This document shows positions 16,897 through 23,935 of a stretch of DNA of 64,000 bases, piece by piece. The notes under the pieces were generated by a model. The model worked only from the letters and a program-made list of their open reading frames with translations, was not told where the DNA came from and did no database searches. How positions within the stretch are numbered: the first letter of the stretch is position 1; each line of letters starts with the position of its first letter. The stretch comes from Streptomyces sp. NBC_00440 (GTDB taxonomy: Bacteria; Actinomycetota; Actinomycetes; Streptomycetales; Streptomycetaceae): positions 5,215,501 to 5,279,500 of the forward strand of contig NZ_CP107921.1 in the NCBI RefSeq assembly GCF_036014215.1, read 5' to 3'. A program made the position numbers and the translations under genes.

Positions 16897-18126
16897 ATGA
16901 GCTTCGGTACGTCACACCCCCTGCCGCCGCTGATCCTTGACGACGTCCTCGGAGCGCAGAAGATGCTCTCCGGAGTGTCACGGATGACGCCTGTCGAGGG
17001 CAGCAGACATCTCTCGCGTCTCGTCGGGTCACCGGTCCGCTTCAAGTGCGAGAACCTCCAGCGGACCGGTTCGTTCAAGCTGCGCGGCGCCTATGTCCGG
17101 ATCGCCGGGCTGACTCCCGAGGAGCGCGCCGCCGGGGTCGTCGCGGCCAGCGCGGGCAACCACGCGCAGGGCGTCGCCCTCGCCTCGTCCCTTCTGGGGG
17201 TGCGCTCCACGGTCTTCATGCCGATGGGCGCCCCGCTGCCGAAGGTCGCCGCGACCCGTGAGTACGGCGCCGAGGTCCGGCTGCAGGGGCAGGTCGTCGA
17301 CGAGACGCTCGCCGCCGCCCAGGAGTACGCGCAGGAGACGGGCGCCGTCTTCATCCACCCCTTCGACCACGCCGACATCATCGCCGGGCAGGGCACGGTG
17401 GGCCTGGAGATCCTGGAGCAGTGCCCCGAGGTGCGGACGATCGTCGTCGGGATCGGCGGCGGGGGTCTTGCCGCGGGCATCGCGGTCGCGGTGAAGGCGC
17501 TGCGGCCCGATGTGAAGGTGGTCGGTGTGCAGGCGGCGAACGCCGCCGCGTACCCGCCCTCGCTCGCCGAGGGGCGCCCGGTGTCGGTCGAGGCGCAGGC
17601 GACGATGGCCGACGGCATCAAGGTGGGCCGCCCCGGAGACGTGCCGTTCGGGATCATCCGGGAGCTGGTGGACGAGGTCCGCACGGTCTCCGAGGACGAG
17701 CTGTCCAGCGCGCTGCTGCTCTGCCTGGAGCGGGCCAAGATGGTCGTGGAGCCGGCCGGCGCCAGCCCGGTCGCCGCCTTGCTGAGCGACCCCGGGGCGT
17801 TCGAGGGGCCGGTGGTCGCGGTGCTGTCGGGCGGCAATGTGGACCCGTTGCTGATGCAGCGCATCCTCACGCACGGGATGGCGGCCGCGGGCCGCTTCCT
17901 GTCGCTGCGGCTCCGGCTGACCGACCGCCCGGGTGCGCTCGCGACCCTGCTGCGCGTGCTCTCGGCGGCCGACGCCAACGTGCTCGATGTGAGCCATGTG
18001 CGGACGGATCCGCGGCTCGGCCTGACCGAGGTCGAGGTGGAGCTGCATGTGGAGACGAAGGGCCCCGAGCACTGCACGGAGGTCAGCGCCGCGCTGCGGG
18101 ACGCGGGGTACACCGCCATCGGGTGA
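16897..18126 (+). CDS. ilvA: Threonine ammonia-lyase (threonine dehydratase)
   Basis: A 409-residue PLP enzyme converting threonine to 2-oxobutanoate, the first step to isoleucine. The PLP lysine is in RTGSFKLRGAY (Lys61), SAGNHAQG binds the substrate, and GIGGGGLAAG binds the cofactor phosphate. A single C-terminal ACT-like domain (about 330-409, LRLRLTDRPGALATLL) marks the short regulatory form. The ATG at 16897 lacks an obvious ribosome-binding site. The catabolic form is an alternative. Confidence 0.92.
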   Translation: MSFGTSHPLPPLILDDVLGAQKMLSGVSRMTPVEGSRHLSRLVGSPVRFKCENLQRTGSFKLRGAYVRIAGLTPEERAAGVVAASAGNHAQGVALASSLLGVRSTVFMPMGAPLPKVAATREYGAEVRLQGQVVDETLAAAQEYAQETGAVFIHPFDHADIIAGQGTVGLEILEQCPEVRTIVVGIGGGGLAAGIAVAVKALRPDVKVVGVQAANAAAYPPSLAEGRPVSVEAQATMADGIKVGRPGDVPFGIIRELVDEVRTVSEDELSSALLLCLERAKMVVEPAGASPVAALLSDPGAFEGPVVAVLSGGNVDPLLMQRILTHGMAAAGRFLSLRLRLTDRPGALATLLRVLSAADANVLDVSHVRTDPRLGLTEVEVELHVETKGPEHCTEVSAALRDAGYTAIG

Positions 18127-18220
18127 GGTGTGGGACTTGGGGCGTGAGGCGTGGCGGATGAGGCCTGGTGGCACATGAGGGCGGCGACGCCTGGCCGGGT
18201 GGTCACCATGGGGCCAGAAT

Positions 18221-18242
18221 GTTCCCTGAACGTTCACCGTCC
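18221..18242 (+). promoter_or_regulatory. PHO-box-like direct repeat (PhoP site)
   Basis: GTTCCCTGAAC is followed directly by GTTCACCGTCC: two 11-bp units whose first seven bases fit the Streptomyces PhoP direct-repeat consensus GTTCACC (5/7 and 7/7). It sits 85 bp before the start of a secreted phosphoesterase, a logical phosphate-starvation target. Confidence 0.55.
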
Positions 18243-18326
18243 AACGACAGACCACGGGACAGCCGGGTTCCTACTCTTGCGAGGCTCCGCACCACGCGTA
18301 CTTCCCCCACTCATCGGAGGACCGCT

Positions 18327-19196
18327 GTGCCTGGAACCATGCTCCGTACCACCCGCCGCACCCTCGTCGCCCTGGCATCCGCCGTGGGCATCGCTGCCGC
18401 CTGGGCCGGAGCCACCCCGGCGCAGGCCGCCGGCGTTCCCACTCCCGACCACGTCATCGTGGTGGTGCTGGAGAACCACGGGTACGACCAGATCATCGGC
18501 AGCCCGGACGCCCCATACATCAACTCTCTGGTGGCCGGTGGGGCGAACCTGACGAACATGCACGCCGAGACCCACCCGAGCCAGCCGAACTACTACGCGC
18601 TCTTCTCGGGCGACACCCAGGGCATCACCGACGACTCCTGTGTCACCCCCGGCTTCAGCGCGGCGCACAACCTCGGCTCCGAACTCATCGCCGCGGGCAG
18701 GAGCTGGGGCAGCTACAACGAGTCACTGCCGGCGCAGGGGAGCACCACCTGCAAAAGCGGCTCGTACGCGCAGAAGCACAACCCGTGGTTCGGCTTCAGC
18801 AACGTGCCGGCCTCGACCGCCGACACGTTCGCCCAGTTCCCGTCCGACTTCACGAAGCTGCCGCAGGTGTCGTTCGTCATCCCGAACCTGCAGAACGACA
18901 TGCACGACGGCACCGTGAAACAGGGCGACACCTGGTTGCGGAACAACCTCGGCGCGTACGCGACCTGGGCCAAGACCCACAACAGCGTGCTGGCCATCAC
19001 CACCGACGAGGACGAGGGCACCACCAGCAACAACATCCCGACGGTCCTCTACGGCCAGCCGGTCACCGCAGGCAGCAGCTCGTCGGCCCGGTACAGCCAT
19101 TACGACCTGCTGCACAGCGTCGAGGACATGTACGGCCTGCCGCACGCCGGCAAGTCGGCCTCGGCGTCCGACATCAGCGGCGTCTGGACCTCGTGA
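18327..19196 (+). CDS. Secreted phosphoesterase (acid phosphatase / phospholipase C-like family)
   Basis: A 289-residue exported hydrolase of the phosphoesterase superfamily (PF04185-like, alkaline phosphatase fold). The GTG at 18327 has GGAGG six bases upstream; an ATG at 18339 is in frame. The signal peptide (RTTRRTLVALASAVGIAAAW) ends at an AQA-A cleavage site near residue 34. Metal-site features include IVVVLENHGYDQI, HPSQPNYYALFSG, FVIPNLQNDMHDG and TTDEDEG. Together with the upstream PHO-box-like site it looks like a phosphate-scavenging enzyme. The gene ends before a very strong terminator. Confidence 0.88.
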   Translation: MPGTMLRTTRRTLVALASAVGIAAAWAGATPAQAAGVPTPDHVIVVVLENHGYDQIIGSPDAPYINSLVAGGANLTNMHAETHPSQPNYYALFSGDTQGITDDSCVTPGFSAAHNLGSELIAAGRSWGSYNESLPAQGSTTCKSGSYAQKHNPWFGFSNVPASTADTFAQFPSDFTKLPQVSFVIPNLQNDMHDGTVKQGDTWLRNNLGAYATWAKTHNSVLAITTDEDEGTTSNNIPTVLYGQPVTAGSSSSARYSHYDLLHSVEDMYGLPHAGKSASASDISGVWTS

Positions 19197-19224
19197 GACA
19201 TCACCTGATCGCGACTGCGTACGA

Positions 19225-19273
19225 CGCATGACCACGGGCCGGCGGAGCGACTCCGCCGGCCCGTGGTCATGCG
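19225..19273. terminator. Perfect 23-bp stem terminator
   Basis: CGCATGACCACGGGCCGGCG and three more bases pair perfectly with the downstream copy around a CGA loop. It closes the phosphoesterase gene; with no T-tract it is a typical actinobacterial hairpin terminator. Confidence 0.88.
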
Positions 19274-19310
19274 GGGCCCCGGACACCGATTCGCGGAACC
19301 CCCTGCGAAG

Positions 19311-19326
19311 ACGCGATACATCGCGT
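19311..19326. promoter_or_regulatory. Palindromic operator upstream of the ABC exporter
   Basis: ACGCGAT-AC-ATCGCGT is a perfect 7-bp inverted repeat. It lies about 100 bp before the exporter genes, consistent with a TetR- or PadR-type repressor site. No regulator gene is adjacent. Confidence 0.4.
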
Positions 19327-19426
19327 TAGTGTGTGGCCTGCGTCACTCGCCGGGGGGCGGTGTGGCTGAGGCAAATCTACGATGTGTCCGTAAAAGTACC
19401 CAAAAATGCAACATGGGGGAGCGCAC

Positions 19427-20488
19427 ATGCCTGGCGCCATCTATGCCGAGGGTCTGGTGAAGACCTTCGGCGACGTACGAGCACTGGACGGCGTGGATCT
19501 CGATGTGCCGGAAGGCACGGTCCTCGGCCTGCTCGGGCCCAACGGCGCCGGCAAGACGACGGCCGTCCGGGTCCTGACGACCCTGCTGCAGCCCGACACC
19601 GGGCGGGCGGTCGTGGCCGGGATCGACGTGCTCACGCACCCGACGGAGGTACGCAGGTCGATCGGTCTGTCCGGGCAGTTCGCCGCGGTCGACGAGTACC
19701 TCACCGGCCGGGAGAACCTGCAGATGGTCGGGCAGCTCTACCAGATGTCCGCACGCGACGCGAAGCGGCGTGCGGTCGAGCTGCTCGACCGCTTCCACCT
19801 CGCCGACGCGGCCGACCGCCCCGCCAAGACGTACTCAGGCGGGATGCGCAGGCGGCTCGACCTCGCCGCCGCCCTCGTCGTGTCGCCGCCCGTGATGTTC
19901 ATGGACGAGCCGACCACCGGGCTCGACCCCCGGAACCGTCAGCAGCTCTGGGAGGTGATCCAGGACCTGGTGGCAGGGGGTACGACGCTGCTGCTCACCA
20001 CCCAGTACCTCGAAGAGGCCGACCACCTGGCCCATGACATCTGCGTCATCGACCACGGAAAGGTCATCGCCCGCGGTACGTCGGACCAGCTCAAGGCCCG
20101 CACGGGTGGCGAGCGCGTCGAGGTCGTCGTCCACCAGCCCGGCCAGATCGGCCCCGCCCGCGAGGTGCTGGCCGCTCTGGGCAAGGGCGAGGTCGCCGTC
20201 GCGGAACACACCCGGAAACTGACCGTCCCGGTGACGGGCGGCGCCAAGCTGCTCGCCGAGGTCATCAGGGACCTGGACGGGCGAGGCGTGGAGATCGACG
20301 ACATCGGGCTGCGCCGCCCCACGCTCGACGACGTGTTCCTCTCACTCACCGGCCATGTGGCCGAGGCGGAGGCCGACCCCGACGCCGGTGGCGGCACCCC
20401 CACAGGCACCGCGACCACAGGCACCGCAACAACAGGCACCGCAACCACCAGCAGCGCAACCACGAGCACCGAGGAGGCCGGCGAATGA
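19427..20488 (+). CDS. DrrA-type ABC transporter ATP-binding protein
   Basis: A 353-residue ATPase of the daunorubicin-resistance (DrrA/Nod) exporter family. Walker A is GPNGAGKTT (37-45), the signature YSGGMRRRLDLA, and Walker B MFMDEPTTGLD. The DrrA C-terminal domain (about 220-310) is present. The ATG at 19427 has GGGGGA six bases upstream. The tail is an unusual Thr/Ala/Gly repeat encoded by a 15-bp tandem repeat. Its stop overlaps the permease start (ATGA), so the two are co-translated. The exported drug or lipid is unknown. Confidence 0.94.
   Translation: MPGAIYAEGLVKTFGDVRALDGVDLDVPEGTVLGLLGPNGAGKTTAVRVLTTLLQPDTGRAVVAGIDVLTHPTEVRRSIGLSGQFAAVDEYLTGRENLQMVGQLYQMSARDAKRRAVELLDRFHLADAADRPAKTYSGGMRRRLDLAAALVVSPPVMFMDEPTTGLDPRNRQQLWEVIQDLVAGGTTLLLTTQYLEEADHLAHDICVIDHGKVIARGTSDQLKARTGGERVEVVVHQPGQIGPAREVLAALGKGEVAVAEHTRKLTVPVTGGAKLLAEVIRDLDGRGVEIDDIGLRRPTLDDVFLSLTGHVAEAEADPDAGGGTPTGTATTGTATTGTATTSSATTSTEEAGE
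20402..20470. repeat. 15-bp tandem repeat in the ATPase C-terminus
   Basis: Three close copies of ACAGGCACCGCAACC and two degenerate ones encode the TGTAT-rich tail of the DrrA-like protein. The unit is a multiple of three, so copy changes keep frame. Confidence 0.8.
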
Positions 20489-21339
20489 GCGCCGTCACGG
20501 AGGCCGCACCCAAGCCGCTCGCCCCGCGGCCGCGCGGCGGGATCATCCAGTCGGTCAACGACTCCCTGGTCATCGCCAAACGCAATCTGATCAGGATGAC
20601 CCGCATCCCCGAGATCGTGGTCTTCGGCCTGGTCCAGCCGATCATGTTCGTGGTGCTCTTCAGTTACGTCTTCGGCGGGTCCCTGGTCGTCAACGGCTCG
20701 ACCAGCGCTGTGGGTTACCGCAACTTCCTGATGGCGGGCATCTTCGCCCAGACCGTGACGTTCGCCACGGCCGGTGCGGGCGCCGGTATCGCCGACGACA
20801 TGCACAAGGGCCTGATCGACCGGTTCCGCTCGCTGCCGATGGCCCGGGGCGCGGTGCTCACCGGACGTACGATCGCCGACCTGGTCCAGACGGCGCTCAC
20901 CCTGGTGGTGCTGGCGATCGTGGCGCTGCTCGTCGGCTGGCGCACCCACGAGAACATCGGGAAGGTGCTCGGCGGCTTCGGACTGCTGCTGCTGCTCGGG
21001 TACGCCTTCTCCTGGATCGGTGCGCTGATCGGCCTCTCGGTCCGCACACCGGAAGCGGCCACATCGGGCGGGCTCGTCTGGCTCTTCCCGGTGACCTTTG
21101 TCTCGAACGCGTTCGTGTCGACGTCCATGATGCCGGGCTGGCTGCAGCCGATCGCCGAGTGGAACCCCTTCAGCGCGACCGTCCAGGCCTGCCGCGTCCT
21201 CTTCGGCAACCCGGGTGTGTCGACGTCGGACGCCTGGCCCATGCAGCACCCGGTCTGGGCCTCGCTGATCTGGTCGCTGGTCATCTTCGCGATCTTCCGC
21301 ACCCTGGCGGTCCGCAAGTACCGCTCGGCAGCGGCCTGA
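20485..21339 (+). CDS. DrrB-type ABC transporter permease
   Basis: A 284-residue ABC-2 type membrane protein and partner of the upstream ATPase (four-base overlap). After a soluble N-terminus (about 45 residues) it has six hydrophobic segments. The ABC-2 signature sits in the middle (KGLIDRFRSLPMARGAVLTG) and the family motif PEAATSGGLVWLFPVTF follows. It forms the exporter channel in the cytoplasmic membrane. A repeat block and a terminator follow the gene. Confidence 0.94.
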   Translation: MSAVTEAAPKPLAPRPRGGIIQSVNDSLVIAKRNLIRMTRIPEIVVFGLVQPIMFVVLFSYVFGGSLVVNGSTSAVGYRNFLMAGIFAQTVTFATAGAGAGIADDMHKGLIDRFRSLPMARGAVLTGRTIADLVQTALTLVVLAIVALLVGWRTHENIGKVLGGFGLLLLLGYAFSWIGALIGLSVRTPEAATSGGLVWLFPVTFVSNAFVSTSMMPGWLQPIAEWNPFSATVQACRVLFGNPGVSTSDAWPMQHPVWASLIWSLVIFAIFRTLAVRKYRSAAA

Positions 21340-21360
21340 CACCGGGCAGGCCGCCCACAG

Positions 21361-21416
21361 TCTCTGATCTCACAACCTCTGAGCCCACAACCTCTGAGCC
21401 CACAACCTCTGAGCCC
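21361..21416. repeat. 15-bp tandem repeat CCTCTGAGCCCACAA
   Basis: Two exact copies (21376-21405), a degenerate copy before and a truncated copy after run into the terminator stem. The block is intergenic. Confidence 0.8.
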
Positions 21417-21443
21417 CCGGCCGCGGTGCGCGGCCGGGGGCTC
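21411..21443. terminator. Bidirectional terminator between the exporter and greA
   Basis: A perfect 15-bp stem (GAGCCCCCGGCCGCG) with a 3-base loop lies between convergent genes and can serve both strands. Confidence 0.85.
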
Positions 21444-21470
21444 ATGCGGTGCTGTGTGTCCGGGTCGGGG

Positions 21471-21968
21471 TCAGCCCTGGAACGGCTCGGCCTTGAGGAT
21501 CTTCACCGTGGCCGTCTTGCCGTTCGGCAGTTCGTAGTCGGCGTTCTCGCCGACCTTCTTGCCGATCACACCAGTGCCCAGTGGGGACTGGGGGGAGTAC
21601 GTCTCGAAGTCCGAGCTCGCGTACTCGCGGGAGGCGAGCAGGAACGTCATCGTGTCGTCCTCGTCGCCGTCGAAGGCGATGGTCACGACCATGCCGGGAG
21701 CCGCTTCGCCGGAGGCCGCGGGGGCCTCGCCGACCTTCGCGTGTTCGAGCAGCTGGGTCAGCTGGCGTACGCGCAGCTCCTGCTTGCCCTGCTCCTCCTT
21801 GGCCGCGTGGTACCCGCCGTTCTCGCGCAGGTCACCCTCCTCGCGGGCGGCCGCGATCTTGGTGACGATCTCCGAGCGTGCGGGACCCGACAGATACTCC
21901 AGCTCAGCCTTCAGCTGGTTGTACGCCTCCTGGGTCAGCCAGGTGACGTTTTCGCTGGTCTGGGTCAC
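21471..21968 (-). CDS. greA: Transcription elongation factor GreA
   Basis: A 165-residue GreA that rescues backtracked RNA polymerase by stimulating transcript cleavage. The N-terminal coiled coil (residues about 8-80) carries the tip acidic motif REEGDLRENGGYHAAKEEQG. The C-terminal globular domain has SREYASSDFETYSPQSPLG and GKKVGE. The GTG at 21968, with GAGGAG upstream, gives the usual length; the ATG at 21998 would add ten non-family residues. Confidence 0.96.
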   Translation of the reverse strand: MTQTSENVTWLTQEAYNQLKAELEYLSGPARSEIVTKIAAAREEGDLRENGGYHAAKEEQGKQELRVRQLTQLLEHAKVGEAPAASGEAAPGMVVTIAFDGDEDDTMTFLLASREYASSDFETYSPQSPLGTGVIGKKVGENADYELPNGKTATVKILKAEPFQG

Positions 21969-22204
21969 TGGTGCTCCTCGTAGGTACCGGAAATACAAAG
22001 CATCGCCCTACCCAGAAGGATGTGCCTCCAGGGGCGGGCGAAACCACGAGCCTAACAATTCAAGAGCCGAAGGGGGAGGACCGAAGCGTCAGGAAGGTGC
22101 ACCGGCGGATCCGGAACCGCGTGCCGCGCCGTCTCCGCGGGCGCCGCGTCCGGCTGCCGGGCCGGGCAGGAGCTGGTCCGGCAGGCAGGCACCCGCCGGG
22201 CGGG

Positions 22205-22609
22205 TCAGGTGGTGGTCTGGCAGCCGACGAGCTCGACGCTGGTGGCCCTGGACGTGGTCCGTACGGTGACGACCTGGTCGATCCGGGTCTTCTTCTCGTC
22301 GAACCTGGCGTCCTTGCGGCCGACCTCGTCACCGTCGGTGGCCCGCAGGCGCAGGGTGCAGGTCCCGTGGAGTCCGGCGTCCTTGCGGACCTCCAGATGG
22401 ACGTCGACCGCGTGGTCCGACGCGATGTCCCAGGCGATGACCTCGCCGCTGACGGACTTGCCGCCGACGGACTGGTAACCGAACCAGCCGACGACTCCGA
22501 TCACCACGGCGCCGAGCACCGCGCCGATGATCTTCAGCTTGCGGTCCGCGCGCTGGTCCGCGGAGCGGCCGTAGCGGCCCTCGGGAAGCTGTTCGCCAAC
22601 CGCCGTCAT
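22205..22609 (-). CDS. DUF4307 membrane protein
   Basis: A 134-residue actinobacterial DUF4307 protein: a polar N-terminus with GRYGRSADQRADR, one transmembrane helix (KIIGAVLGAVVIGVVGWFGY), then an extracytoplasmic domain with two Cys (GTCTLRLRA, VGCQTTT). From memory it usually neighbours mca, and it diverges from mca here. A link to thiol metabolism is guilt by association only. Confidence 0.9.
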   Translation of the reverse strand: MTAVGEQLPEGRYGRSADQRADRKLKIIGAVLGAVVIGVVGWFGYQSVGGKSVSGEVIAWDIASDHAVDVHLEVRKDAGLHGTCTLRLRATDGDEVGRKDARFDEKKTRIDQVVTVRTTSRATSVELVGCQTTT

Positions 22610-22636
22610 GATCGTTCCTCCAGTGCAGGGGATCCC

Positions 22637-22662
22637 GGAATTTTCCGTCCCCTCAGTCGGTC
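22637..22662 (+). promoter_or_regulatory. Sigma-R-like promoter of mca
   Basis: GGAAT, exactly 18 bases, then GTC, one base off the sigma-R consensus GTT. It lies about 45 bp before the TTG start of mca. Mycothiol genes, mca among them, are reported sigma-R targets in S. coelicolor. A TATAGA hexamer nearby could serve a second promoter. Confidence 0.5.
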
Positions 22663-22706
22663 ACTATAGAAGCCGCCGATTGCGACGAATCACTGAGGAT
22701 CCTGTC

Positions 22707-23588
22707 TTGACTGAGCAGCTTCGCCTGATGGCCGTCCACGCCCACCCCGACGACGAGTCGAGCAAGGGTGCGGCGACCATGGCCAAGTACGTGTCCGAGG
22801 GGGTGGACGTGCTGGTCGTGACCTGCACCGGAGGCGAGCGCGGCTCCATCCTCAATCCCAAACTCCAGGGTGACGCCTACATCGAGGAGAACATTCACGA
22901 AGTCCGCAAGAAGGAGATGGACGAGGCGCGCGAGATCCTCGGGGTCGACCAGGCCTGGCTGGGCTTCGTCGACTCGGGCCTGCCCGAGGGCGACCCGCTG
23001 CCTCCGCTGCCCGAGGGCTGCTTCGCACTGGAGGACGTCGATGTGGCCGCGGGACGGCTGGTGCGGCTGATCCGGGAATTCCGGCCGCAGGTCATCACCA
23101 CGTACGACGAGAACGGCGGATACCCGCACCCCGACCACATCATGACCCACCAGGTCTCGATGGTGGCGTTCGATGCGGCGGCGGACACCGAGAGGTACCC
23201 CGAGGCCGAGTTCGGTCCGGCCTTCCAGCCGCAGAAGCTCTACTACAACCAGGGCTTCAACAAGCCGCGCACCGTGGCGCTGCACGAGGCGCTGCTGGCG
23301 CGCGGCCTGGAGTCGCCGTACGCGGAGTGGCTGGAGCGCTGGAAGACGTTCGAGCGCGCCGAACGCACCCTGACCACGCACGTTCCCTGCGCGGACTTCT
23401 TCGAGATCCGGGACAAGGCGCTCATCGCGCACGCCACGCAGATCGACCCCGACGGCGGCTGGTTCCACGTCCCGATGGAGATCCAGCAGGAGGTCTGGCC
23501 GACCGAGGAGTACGAGCTCGCGAAGTCTCTCGTGCCGACATCCCTCCCCGAGGACGACCTCTTTGCGGGCATCCGCGACAATGCCTAG
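22707..23588 (+). CDS. mca: Mycothiol S-conjugate amidase
   Basis: A 293-residue zinc amidase of the LmbE/PIG-L family. It cleaves mycothiol S-conjugates of electrophiles and antibiotics so that the mercapturic acid can be exported. The zinc motif AHPDDE (12-17) and late PHPDHIMTH are present, as are TCTGGERGS and YYNQGFNKPR typical of Mca versus MshB. The TTG start at 22707 has GAGGA seven bases upstream and gives the family N-terminus. It is divergent from DUF4307 and followed after two bases by a small membrane protein. Confidence 0.96.
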   Translation: MTEQLRLMAVHAHPDDESSKGAATMAKYVSEGVDVLVVTCTGGERGSILNPKLQGDAYIEENIHEVRKKEMDEAREILGVDQAWLGFVDSGLPEGDPLPPLPEGCFALEDVDVAAGRLVRLIREFRPQVITTYDENGGYPHPDHIMTHQVSMVAFDAAADTERYPEAEFGPAFQPQKLYYNQGFNKPRTVALHEALLARGLESPYAEWLERWKTFERAERTLTTHVPCADFFEIRDKALIAHATQIDPDGGWFHVPMEIQQEVWPTEEYELAKSLVPTSLPEDDLFAGIRDNA

Positions 23589-23590
23589 TT

Positions 23591-23827
23591 ATGAGCGCTA
23601 GCCAGGCATTGACGCACCTCGTCCCTCTGGCCGAGGTCGACGACAACAAGGTGACTCCCGGGCTTCTCGGCTTCCTCGTCTTCGCGGCCCTGGCCGTGGG
23701 GGTGTGGCTGCTGATGAAGTCGATGAGCCGGCACATGGGCCGGGTGGCCTTCAAGGAGGCCCCGGAGCCGCAGCAGAAGCCGGAGCCCGCCGCCCGGCAG
23801 TCCGGGTCCGAGAGCAAGCAGGGCTGA
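23591..23827 (+). CDS. Small membrane protein downstream of mca
   Basis: A 78-residue protein with one transmembrane helix (TPGLLGFLVFAALAVGVWLL) and a charged cytoplasmic tail rich in Glu, Pro and Gln. The ATG lies two bases after the mca stop, so it is surely co-transcribed. No known function. Confidence 0.85.
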   Translation: MSASQALTHLVPLAEVDDNKVTPGLLGFLVFAALAVGVWLLMKSMSRHMGRVAFKEAPEPQQKPEPAARQSGSESKQG

Positions 23828-23870
23828 CGCCTCCGGGGCCGCGTCCCGGCCCCGGAGCGGGCGCACGGCC

Positions 23871-23904
23871 GCTGGTGCGTACGGCTCGGGCCGTACGCAC
23901 CAGC
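23871..23904. terminator. Terminator after the mca operon
   Basis: A 15-bp perfect stem (GCTGGTGCGTACGGC) with a TCGG loop lies between convergent genes. Confidence 0.85.
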
Positions 23905-23935
23905 GGGCTGCCGCCGTCCGGTGGCGCCGCGCTGC

